From: Bacteroidetes bacterium GWF2_35_48
GTDB taxonomy: Bacteria; Bacteroidota; Bacteroidia; Bacteroidales; GWF2-35-48
Assembly: GCA_001769125.1 (NCBI GenBank)
Contig: MEOG01000017.1
Span: 1 to 41,800 of the forward strand
DNA length: 41,800 nt
Direction of reading: 5' to 3'
The notes beneath the pieces are model-generated. The model made no database searches. It had not been told where the DNA came from and worked only from the letters and a program-made list of their open reading frames with translations. Below, piece after piece: positions 16,601 through 22,687 of the stretch; the first letter of the stretch is position 1; each line of letters begins with the position of its first letter. The translations under genes were made by a program, and so were the position numbers.

Positions 16601-18281
16601 AATCAAAATTTAAAAGATTCATCTTAGCATTCTCCATTTTATTCACGTAAGAATTAATTTTAATAACATCGTAATCACGTTTTTTTCCTCTTGATTCTAT
16701 ATACTCAAATAAGCGATCATTGCAAGTTACAAGACGAGTATCAGAATCGTAATGAATAAGATTGATATAAGAAAGACTCAGCAACATTTGTAAAACCTGA
16801 GCTAAAGAATAACCATAATCTGCGGCAAAATCATCAGCATAAAATTCCCGGGACATCATTTTTTCAGAAAATTTCTGCACAGCATGACAGGGATGCACTT
16901 CGTCATTATAGGCAAGCAAATCCCAGGTAAGAAGGTCAAAAAGATTTAAAGACTGAAAAAAAGTTTTATAATCGCCGGATAAAGTACGCGTCATTTTCAG
17001 CTCCATTCGCGGCTCATCAGTTTTCCACTCAATAACTTCAACGCCCATTTCAATTTTATGATAGGTGTTTATGAAAGGACTTTTTGACATTCCTTCATCG
17101 GCTCTGACAAGCTGTACTAATTTTTTATCTGCAAAATATTTAAACATCAGGCTGGGATGGTATAAAGAATCCTCAACCATTTGAAAAGCAATAGCAGTAT
17201 TATTCCCTACACATAAAGTCGGCTTGATTACAAAACTTTTTGAGCGGGCAATCAGAAAAACGGAATCTTTTTTATAAATAGATAAAATTGCAGGCTCTTC
17301 CCTTGTTCCGAAACCAATAAATTTAGAGCCCTCCATTGAAAATCCTCCATCAAAATCAACTCCTTCATAAATTTTCGGAATTTTAAATCGCTTGGTATAG
17401 GTGTTAAATTTCGGATACGTTGCTTTTTCAGGCTTTGTTACATCAGCCATAACTTTTTCTCTTAATTTCCCAGGTAAGGGTTCTTTAAAATATTTGTTAT
17501 AAAAATAAAAAACAGAATCGGCTTCAAATTCAGCTTTTGCAGCATTAATTGTATACTTTGTAAGGTTTGCAAACATTTCATCCTTTTCAAATCCTGCACG
17601 CTCCCAAGTAATTTTTCCGTTTACACCTTCCCAACGATAGTGCCTATCAAATGGATAATAGATGCCACTTGTATTGTAAATAATGGAACTGCTGTTTTTT
17701 GCAAAACAAATCAAAGTTATTTCGTCAAAAACTACTCTCATTATATTTTTACTGTCAGCCTTTATTTTATAATTTGGCTTATCGCTCTTCCATACAATAA
17801 CAGGGTTGGGGCTTTCAAAAATCGGAAACTTATAAATAATATTTTCGGCTAAAAGATTCGAGCTGAAAGCAAGAAAATATTCAATTTGTTTTATTTTATA
17901 TTTGTCATCTTTAAGAAGATTGTTTAATATTTTTTTCCAATCTGAATAGTTTTCCTGTCCTATTGTAGTACCTTTCAATAGCTGAATACATAAAATGTAA
18001 TCTTTAATATGAGGAAACGGAACAGCTCTTTTTGACTGAAGATTGCTCAAATCATTGACGATTTTTTTTCTGTCTTCCATGCTTAATTCGATCCAGAATT
18101 TTTTTAAATCGGGAATCAATTTTTGTGTTTCTTTTTTATGCCCGCCTTTACTCATGAAACGACTAAATTCTTTAATAAACTTAACAGAGTCAGTCGTAAA
18201 CGTTTTTATATTCTGGGCGTCAGAATCAGAAAAAAGAAAAAAGAAAAAAAGAAATGGTATGATAAAAATAATTCGAATCAT
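13683..18281 (-). CDS. Very large exported beta-rich protein, family not recognised
   Basis: 1532 residues, the largest gene here. Residues 1-22 are a strong signal peptide (long Phe/Ile core, ending SDSDA). Residues about 25-200 look helical; most of the rest is a long series of short alternating beta strands with aromatic residues (for example about 600-1000), reminiscent of repetitive barrel- or solenoid-type envelope proteins. No catalytic motif, sorting domain or OmpA domain is seen. The extreme C-terminus is a striking low-complexity acidic then basic tail (runs of Glu, then six Lys, ending SEEDE), which is not a T9SS signal. It starts 6 nt after the prmA stop and is followed by its own terminator, so it may share the prmA transcript. 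I cannot assign a function. Confidence 0.8.
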   Translation of the reverse strand: MIRIIFIIPFLFFFFLFSDSDAQNIKTFTTDSVKFIKEFSRFMSKGGHKKETQKLIPDLKKFWIELSMEDRKKIVNDLSNLQSKRAVPFPHIKDYILCIQLLKGTTIGQENYSDWKKILNNLLKDDKYKIKQIEYFLAFSSNLLAENIIYKFPIFESPNPVIVWKSDKPNYKIKADSKNIMRVVFDEITLICFAKNSSSIIYNTSGIYYPFDRHYRWEGVNGKITWERAGFEKDEMFANLTKYTINAAKAEFEADSVFYFYNKYFKEPLPGKLREKVMADVTKPEKATYPKFNTYTKRFKIPKIYEGVDFDGGFSMEGSKFIGFGTREEPAILSIYKKDSVFLIARSKSFVIKPTLCVGNNTAIAFQMVEDSLYHPSLMFKYFADKKLVQLVRADEGMSKSPFINTYHKIEMGVEVIEWKTDEPRMELKMTRTLSGDYKTFFQSLNLFDLLTWDLLAYNDEVHPCHAVQKFSEKMMSREFYADDFAADYGYSLAQVLQMLLSLSYINLIHYDSDTRLVTCNDRLFEYIESRGKKRDYDVIKINSYVNKMENAKMNLLNFDLKIYGIKQIQLSDSQNVTVFPYPNEILMKKNRYIEFDGRIRAGRFQYYGKNHSFDYDAFKINLTNCDSLHILAQADKVDAMGRPLYVIVRSTVENIRGNLMIDGPFNKSGAKVLPQYPTFNCEKESYVYYDRKSIQGGVYARDKFYFQIFPYSIDSLDNFENKNLKFKGHFSSAGILPEFDETLVLQPDYSLGFTRKSPAEGYPMYGGKGVFKNDINLSNKGLRGSGTFHYITSTTTSDDFIYYPDSMNTIAQHFINTKQGGAPEYPHVESDNAFIHWMPYQDQLFITDRGKPLTIYEKQAYHHGTLKLEPTGLTGWGRIDIESSKLSSKLFYFKENIIDSDTAAFELKSLDLGDLAFKTDNVNAHVDFSERVGRFKSNGDASFVEFPKNQYICFMDQINWYMDKSEIEMSVDSKKGKEQIQDPNADPTQAQDVQIEGPKFISVHPDQDSLWFVSPKARFNLIKSIITAYDVKYIKVADATVYPSEKPVIIEKRAVIKPLEEAKIIANNATRFHTIYNSTVNIFGAKKYSALGDYDYIDETEKKFKIHFSEIKVDTSMQTFAKGRIIEPDNFFLSPNYQYQGLVDLFASKEYLTFTGSVKIKHDCEKIGADWFRFSAEINPNEIYIPVSEDLFSINNNKMIAALMLPVKADSMNIYNAFLTRPKSVSDIPILSANGFLFFDKSDSKYKISNKEKLTEMNMPGNYLHIHRSICNTYGEGKMNFGCEFGQLKLSPIGTITKDYEIGEADLEIVLAMQFYFNETSLKKLTDIITEAEGLKGVDLSSRLYSKAISEMIGVEKSEKWIAQVALGNLKKYPDELEEYIIFPDVKLKWNPSTRSYRTTDLIGIGTIYKKQVNKFVDGYIEIEKKRGGDIFTMYLKVNDYIWFFFTYRSGQMLALSSDGEFNRAITETKKDKLSLDVKKGEAPYRYYIATEGQVKKFLKRMETDTKDVKEEEDEEEEGGKKKKKKSEEDE

Positions 18282-18287
18282 TTCAAT

Positions 18288-19121
18288 TTAATATTTACGG
18301 AAAGATAAAACAATCCAGTTTGAATTTCCACTGATAGTTTCAAAAGTCAGAAAATGTTCGGAACACAGCTTCTCTATTGCATTTCTGTCTTCAGAATAAA
18401 AGCCGCTTAAAAGCAATACCGCATTTTTACGCATGGCATTTGAATAAACAGGAATTTGCTCAAGCAATACATTTCTGTTAATATTGGCAATAATCACATC
18501 AAATGCTTCTGAATGGTTCACGAGTTCTATTCCACCCGTAAAAATATTTATATTCTGAACTTTATTTAATGATACGTTTTCAACAATATTCTCGTAGCAC
18601 CAATCATCAATTTCGATTGCAGTAACAGAAGCAGCGCCCAGCATTGATGCGGCAATTGACAGAATCCCAGTACCAGAGCCCATATCAAGTACATTCTTGT
18701 TCTCAAAATTCATTTCAACCATTTGCTCCAACATCAGGCGGGTAGTAGGATGATGACCTGTTCCAAAAGACATTTTAGGTGTTATCAGCAAGTCAAGTTT
18801 GTATCCAATCTTTTTTTCATGAAATGGCGCACGTATTTGATAAAAATTTTTTATGTAAACAGGTAGAAAATTCTTTTCCCACTCCTCGTTCCAGTTCTTT
18901 TTTTCTACTCCTGAAAAAGAATATGTAAACTGAAAATCTATTGATTTCTGAATTTCGATAACAGCTTCTGCTGAAAAAAAAGATTCAAGAATATATGCTG
19001 CAATGCCATTTTCAGAGTATTCAAAACTATCGTAGCCTATATCGCCAAGAAGCGCAGTTAGTATTTCCTGTTTTTCTTCTGTGGGTAATTCTAGTGAGCA
19101 AATAAGTTCTATGTAATCCAT
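18288..19121 (-). CDS. prmA: Ribosomal protein L11 methyltransferase
   Basis: SAM-dependent trimethylation of ribosomal protein L11. 277 residues, normal length. An N-terminal L11-recognition part (1 to about 90) includes NWNEEWEKNFLPVYI (about 76-90). The segment SFGTGHHPTTRLML (about 117-130) precedes the SAM-binding motif I VLDMGSGTGILS (about 143-154); motif II has AIEID, and the post-motif part contains DVIIANINRNVL, the PrmA equivalent of the NPP(Y/F)-like motif. The 1532-aa gene begins only 6 nt after its stop. A repeat-filled 132-bp gap separates it from tpiA. Confidence 0.93.
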   Translation of the reverse strand: MDYIELICSLELPTEEKQEILTALLGDIGYDSFEYSENGIAAYILESFFSAEAVIEIQKSIDFQFTYSFSGVEKKNWNEEWEKNFLPVYIKNFYQIRAPFHEKKIGYKLDLLITPKMSFGTGHHPTTRLMLEQMVEMNFENKNVLDMGSGTGILSIAASMLGAASVTAIEIDDWCYENIVENVSLNKVQNINIFTGGIELVNHSEAFDVIIANINRNVLLEQIPVYSNAMRKNAVLLLSGFYSEDRNAIEKLCSEHFLTFETISGNSNWIVLSFRKY

Positions 19122-19144
19122 TTTTTAGTAATTTGTTGTTGCAC

Positions 19145-19229
19145 GTTGCAGGTTGCAGGTTGCAGCCGTAGACTGAGCGCCTGCCTGTCCGGTAGGCAGG
19201 GAGTCGAAGTCAAGGTTGCAAGTTGCAAG
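19145..19229. repeat. GTTGCAG heptamer runs flanking a CCTG...CAGG palindrome
   Basis: Runs of GTTGCA(G/A) in 7-bp steps occur at about 19145-19166 and 19214-19229. Between them lies ACTGAGCG, then a 21-bp palindrome (CCTGCCT / AGGCAGG, 19180-19200), then GAGTCGAAGTC. ACTGAGCG...AGTCGAAGT is a common intergenic repeat in Bacteroidota genomes (from general familiarity), so the palindrome looks inserted into it. Confidence 0.65.
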
Positions 19230-19253
19230 TAAAATTAATTGATTCTTCATTTT

Positions 19254-20012
19254 TTAAAACGAAGTAATGATTGTATAAAAATCAGCTGCTTTAAGAGATG
19301 CGCCACCAATAAGACCTCCGTCAATATCTGCTTGTGCAAATAATTCGTTTGCATTTGCAGCATTGCAACTACCACCATATAAAAGACTGGTTTCATCTGC
19401 AATCTGTTTTCCGTATTTTTCGGTAATCAGATTCCGTATAAACGCATGCATTTCCTGTGCCTGCGCCGGACTTGCAGTTACGCCAGTACCAATAGCCCAA
19501 ACAGGTTCATAAGCTATTATTATTTTTGAATAGTCATCTGCACTCAAATCAAATAGTGCTTCGCTGATTTGTGATTTTATCACTTCAAACAATTTGCCTT
19601 CCTCGCGTTCTTTCAAAACTTCTCCGCAGCAAAAAATGGGTGTGATTCCTGCCTGCAATGCAAGTTTTACTTTTTTATTAAGCATTGCATTGTCTTCGTG
19701 ATAATACGACCTCCTTTCGGAATGGCCGATTAAGCAATGCGAAACTCCAATAGATTGAAGCATAGCAACAGAAACCTCTCCGGTAAAAGCGCCTTTCAGT
19801 TCGTTCGCACAATTCTGAGCCGATACTTTTATAACACTATTTTTTGTTACATTAATAATTTCAGATAAATGAGTAAAGGGAGGAGCAATAATAACATTTG
19901 CTGAACCAATATTTCCATCATGAATTAATTTCTGTAACTCATTTACCAAAGCAATACCTTCCTGAATCGTGGTATTCATTTTCCAGTTTCCGGCAACAAT
20001 TTTTTTTCTCAT
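19254..20012 (-). CDS. tpiA: Triosephosphate isomerase
   Basis: Interconverts dihydroxyacetone phosphate and glyceraldehyde 3-phosphate in glycolysis and gluconeogenesis. 252 residues, normal length, one TIM barrel. Visible catalytic residues are Lys11 in GNWKMN, His97 in IGHSERR and Glu169 in AYEPVWAIGTG (the last includes the flexible loop 6). The phosphate-binding stretch YGGSCNAAN and the end GLIGGASLKAADF are intact. A TATATTTG box (20035-20042) lies 23 nt upstream of the start codon and a repeat array lies further upstream. Confidence 0.97.
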   Translation of the reverse strand: MRKKIVAGNWKMNTTIQEGIALVNELQKLIHDGNIGSANVIIAPPFTHLSEIINVTKNSVIKVSAQNCANELKGAFTGEVSVAMLQSIGVSHCLIGHSERRSYYHEDNAMLNKKVKLALQAGITPIFCCGEVLKEREEGKLFEVIKSQISEALFDLSADDYSKIIIAYEPVWAIGTGVTASPAQAQEMHAFIRNLITEKYGKQIADETSLLYGGSCNAANANELFAQADIDGGLIGGASLKAADFYTIITSF

Positions 20013-20034
20013 AATTTTAGTTTTTTACTTTATG

Positions 20035-20042
20035 CAAATATA
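20035..20042 (-). promoter_or_regulatory. Possible -7 box of tpiA
   Basis: TATATTTG on the minus strand fits TAnnTTTG and is 23 nt from the tpiA start codon. The -33 position is AT-rich and lies next to the repeat array, with no clear TTTG. Confidence 0.45.
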
Positions 20043-20056
20043 ATGATTACTATTTA

Positions 20057-20206
20057 AATTACGAATTACGAATTACGAATTAGAAATACAATAGAAATAC
20101 AATAGAAATACAATTGTACATCTACTGAACATCTACTGAACATCTATTGTAGCACTATTGAACATCTACTGAACATCTATTGTAGCACTATTGAACATCT
20201 ATTTAT
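20057..20206. repeat. Composite short-repeat array: ATTACGA heptamers, AGAAATACAAT x3, and 11-bp units
   Basis: From left: about three ATTACGA-type heptamers (20057-20081), three copies of the 11-mer AGAAATACAAT (20082-20114), then about eight 11-bp units (ACATCTACTGA, ACATCTATTGT, AGCACTATTGA in varied order) to about 20206. Two adjacent 33-bp higher-order blocks of the same three-unit order are visible. The array fills the gap between anmK and tpiA. Confidence 0.8.
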
Positions 20207-20226
20207 TTTCTATTCTATAAAAACAA

Positions 20227-21300
20227 TCAAACAAAATATACAATCCCACCGCAGTTATCCTTTTCTGCTCCGGTAACTGAAGAAAGGCAATTATTAATTC
20301 CGAGATAACGTAAAAGCCCTAGCAGCGCAAAAATCAAAGCTTCTTTGAAATCAACAATCTGAGAATCCGGAATAATAATTTTCACTTTTGTTTTCTTTTT
20401 TAACAGTTGTATTAAATATTTATTATGCGCTCCACCGCCTGTAATCAAGACCTTTTTAGCAGTATCAGATCGCATGGTTTTTGAAATCTGGCAGGCAATA
20501 TGCTCGTATATTGTTCTCAATTTATCTTCTACAGAAATATCAGATTGTAAAACATGAGGTAAAAAAATATCTTCTAACCACTCTCTGCCTAATGATTTTG
20601 GAAATTTCGCTGAATAAAAATCAAGTGAATTTAATTGAGATAATAATTTTTTATTTAATTTTCCTTTTTCTGCAAAATGACCATCCTTGTCAAAATCTAA
20701 TCCCAGATTATTTGCAAGCAGATTAATAATTATATTTACAGGGCAAATATCAAACGCGATACGTTTCTTTTTGTCCTCAAAAGAAATATTGGCAAAGCCA
20801 CCAAGATTGAGGCAATAATCGTATTCGGAAAATAAAATCCGGTCGCCAATAGGAACTAAAGGAGCTCCCTGCCCACCAAGTGCAACATCCAGTGATCTGA
20901 AATCGCAAATTGTTGTAATGCCACTTGCAGCTGCAATACTAGCACCGCTTCCAATCTGGCAGGTTATTTTTTTTTTAGGCTGATGAAAAATTGTATGTCC
21001 GTGTGAAGCTATGAAATGCGCTTCCAGCTTATTCTTATTTAAAAATTCTTTTGCTAAAGACCCGGTGTGTTTTCCAAAATAATTAGAAAAATCAATCAAT
21101 TGAAGAGCATTGAAGCTTGAAGCAATTTTCAATTGTTCTTTCATTTCTGATGAATAAGAAAAAGTCTCAGCCTGATTAATTTTCCAGTCAGAAATTGAGT
21201 TTTCAGAATCAAGATAAAAAGAACAATGAGCTATATCCAATCCGTCTAAGGAAGTTCCAGACATTAAGCCAAGTATATTAAATCGTTTTTTCTTTTTCAT
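20227..21300 (-). CDS. anmK: Anhydro-N-acetylmuramic acid kinase
   Basis: Phosphorylates and hydrolyses 1,6-anhydro-N-acetylmuramate to MurNAc-6-phosphate in peptidoglycan recycling. 357 residues, normal length. The N-terminal nucleotide motif GLMSGTSLDGLD is at about 11-22, followed by SHGHTIFHQP (about 99-108), QIGSGASIAAASGI, DFRSLDVALGGQGAPLVP (about 137-154, catalytic region), NLGGFANIS (about 170-178), and the adenosine-binding ITGGGAHNKYL near residue 300. It is divergent from siaB; tpiA lies downstream beyond a repeat array. Confidence 0.96.
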   Translation of the reverse strand: MKKKKRFNILGLMSGTSLDGLDIAHCSFYLDSENSISDWKINQAETFSYSSEMKEQLKIASSFNALQLIDFSNYFGKHTGSLAKEFLNKNKLEAHFIASHGHTIFHQPKKKITCQIGSGASIAAASGITTICDFRSLDVALGGQGAPLVPIGDRILFSEYDYCLNLGGFANISFEDKKKRIAFDICPVNIIINLLANNLGLDFDKDGHFAEKGKLNKKLLSQLNSLDFYSAKFPKSLGREWLEDIFLPHVLQSDISVEDKLRTIYEHIACQISKTMRSDTAKKVLITGGGAHNKYLIQLLKKKTKVKIIIPDSQIVDFKEALIFALLGLLRYLGINNCLSSVTGAEKDNCGGIVYFV

Positions 21301-21343
21301 TTTGTAATAATAGTATAAAACAAGACATCCATTATTTGAATTA

Positions 21344-21351
21344 CAAAAGTA
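21344..21351 (-). promoter_or_regulatory. Possible -7 box of anmK
   Basis: TACTTTTG on the minus strand fits TAnnTTTG and would give a leader of about 37 nt. ATTG, 22 nt further upstream, is a poor -33 candidate. Confidence 0.4.
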
Positions 21352-21459
21352 AAAGTGAGATTTTTTTTTCTTTCAATCAAAAAAATTTTTAATATTTAAA
21401 ATAATTCTTATAATTGTAAAAAAAATATGTAACAATATCATTTTTTCAAGATTATTACG

Positions 21460-21467
21460 TATTTTTG
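21460..21467 (+). promoter_or_regulatory. Possible -7 box of siaB-siaC
   Basis: TATTTTTG fits TAnnTTTG. The implied start near 21474 lies after the TTG at 21465 and before the ATG at 21486, which supports the ATG as the start of siaB. No clear -33 TTTG. Confidence 0.4.
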
Positions 21468-21485
21468 TATTTTATTGTTAAATTA

Positions 21486-22055
21486 ATGGGCTTTAATCCA
21501 AACGATTGGTACAATTCGGTAAAGAAGGAAAACACGTTGTTTGCTTATAAAGGTGCTATTTCTTCCGAAAAAATCGGAACTATTCTTGAAACAGTTGATA
21601 AAAAACTGTCAGAAAAGAATGAAAGCAATAAATTAAAAAGAAAATTTTATAACGTTCTTGTAGAAAGTTTGCAAAATATCTATCATCACGCAGAGCCAAT
21701 AGATTCACAAACTATTGAATTCAGCGATGATAAGGAAATGAAGGAAAGCAAAAAATTCGGAATGCTCATTCTTAATCCCAGCAATGTGGGGTATAAAGTA
21801 ATACTTGCGAATTTTATTAAAAAGCACAAACTTCAGATGTTGAAAGACAGAGTTGATCAGCTCAACGCGTTAGATTCGGAAGAAATAAAAGCGCTGTATA
21901 AACTAGTGCTGAATAATCACGAATTTTCGAACAAAGGAGGCGGAGGGCTTGGAATAATAGATATAGTAAAAAGAACAGAATCAAAGCTGGAGATAGAAGT
22001 ATTCCCTTTTAATCAGGAATATTCTTTTTGTAGCACAAATATAAACGTGTATTAA
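21486..22055 (+). CDS. siaB: SiaB-family protein kinase (DUF6272, GHKL-type)
   Basis: 189 residues from the ATG at 21486; an upstream in-frame TTG at 21465 overlaps the likely promoter box. It resembles the SiaB kinases, GHKL-fold enzymes which in Pseudomonas aeruginosa phosphorylate the regulator SiaC and so control a diguanylate cyclase. The N-box-like stretch ESLQNIYHHAE (about 62-72) carries the Asn and His expected for nucleotide/Mg binding, and the glycine-rich NKGGGGLGIIDIVKRT (about 150-165) is the lid/G-box. No membrane segment. siaC begins 31 nt after its stop, so the two are one operon. Function by family; the downstream target in this organism is not visible. Confidence 0.87.
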   Translation: MGFNPNDWYNSVKKENTLFAYKGAISSEKIGTILETVDKKLSEKNESNKLKRKFYNVLVESLQNIYHHAEPIDSQTIEFSDDKEMKESKKFGMLILNPSNVGYKVILANFIKKHKLQMLKDRVDQLNALDSEEIKALYKLVLNNHEFSNKGGGGLGIIDIVKRTESKLEIEVFPFNQEYSFCSTNINVY

Positions 22056-22086
22056 AGTATAGTAATTAATAAATAAATTAAATTGT

Positions 22087-22467
22087 ATGGAACCAATTTC
22101 AATTGAAGGAACCCAAAAAACTCCAACTGTAAATTTTAATCATGAAACCGGAAAAATTGAAATTAAAGGAAGATCAATTCCTGAAAATTCTATTGAATTC
22201 TACAAACCTTTGGTTGATTGGCTGGAGCAATATGGTGCTGCGCCACAGAAATTAACTGAAGTAAATGTTCAGCTTGAATATTTCAATACCAGTTCCTCAA
22301 AATGTATTCTTGATGTTTTCAAAAAATTAGAAGCTATTTACAAAGGAGGAAATGAAGTTGTTATCAACTGGTATTACGAAGAAGATGATGAAGATATGCT
22401 GGAGGCTGGTGAAGATTATCAATCTATCATCAAAATCCCTTTCAAAATGATTGAAATAGCTGAGTAA
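22087..22467 (+). CDS. siaC: SiaC-family regulatory phosphoprotein (DUF1987)
   Basis: 126 residues, the normal size. Family hallmarks are the N-terminal TPTVNFNHETGKIEIKGRSI-type strand pair (about 12-31), YKPLVDWLEQY (about 39-49), and the central NVQLEYFNTSSSKCILDVF (about 60-78), which holds the conserved Thr/Ser residues where P. aeruginosa SiaC is phosphorylated. The C-terminal half has WYYEEDDEDMLEAGEDY. SiaC is the switch protein: in the unphosphorylated state it binds its partner. Here it is directly preceded by the kinase siaB and faced by a SpoIIE phosphatase gene, which supports the role. No siaD-type GGDEF cyclase is in the window. Confidence 0.9.
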   Translation: MEPISIEGTQKTPTVNFNHETGKIEIKGRSIPENSIEFYKPLVDWLEQYGAAPQKLTEVNVQLEYFNTSSSKCILDVFKKLEAIYKGGNEVVINWYYEEDDEDMLEAGEDYQSIIKIPFKMIEIAE

Positions 22468-22529
22468 AAGTTTATTTAAAACTTTTTGGGGTTAAAATAA
22501 ACCTTTTACCTACGCATAATATTGATGTT

Positions 22530-22556
22530 AGCAGGATATTTCCTGCTTTCTTCTTT
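22530..22556 (+). terminator. Terminator of siaB-siaC
   Basis: Stem AGCAGGA / TCCTGCT with a 4-nt loop, followed by a T-rich run (TTCTTCTTT). An additional weaker AT stem lies right at the siaC stop (about 22467-22485). Confidence 0.65.
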
Positions 22557-22604
22557 AGTGAACATAAAAACTTAAAAGTCCAAAATAAATTTTGTTTGTA
22601 TACC

Positions 22605-22636
22605 AAAAAGGGCGGAAATAATTACGCTCTTTTTTA
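22605..22636. terminator. Terminator between the convergent siaBC and SpoIIE genes
   Basis: AAAAAGGGCG pairs with CGCTCTTTTTT over a 10-nt loop (one G-T pair), flanked by an A-run and a T-run. It can stop the leftward SpoIIE transcript ending at 22688 as well as any rightward read-through. Confidence 0.7.
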
Positions 22637-22687
22637 TAATACATTGAGATAAGATTATATAAACTAAAATTGTGATAATACTTTTTA

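Noticed and set aside
16092-16601. 169-residue plus-strand frame inside the 1532-aa gene
   Set aside because: It is a shadow of the minus-strand gene, with Ile/Lys/Phe-rich composition from AT-rich DNA and no recognisable family.
20082-20206. Possible CRISPR-like or iteron origin array
   Set aside because: The 11-bp units are contiguous and have no replication initiator gene nearby; a simple repeat array is the better explanation.
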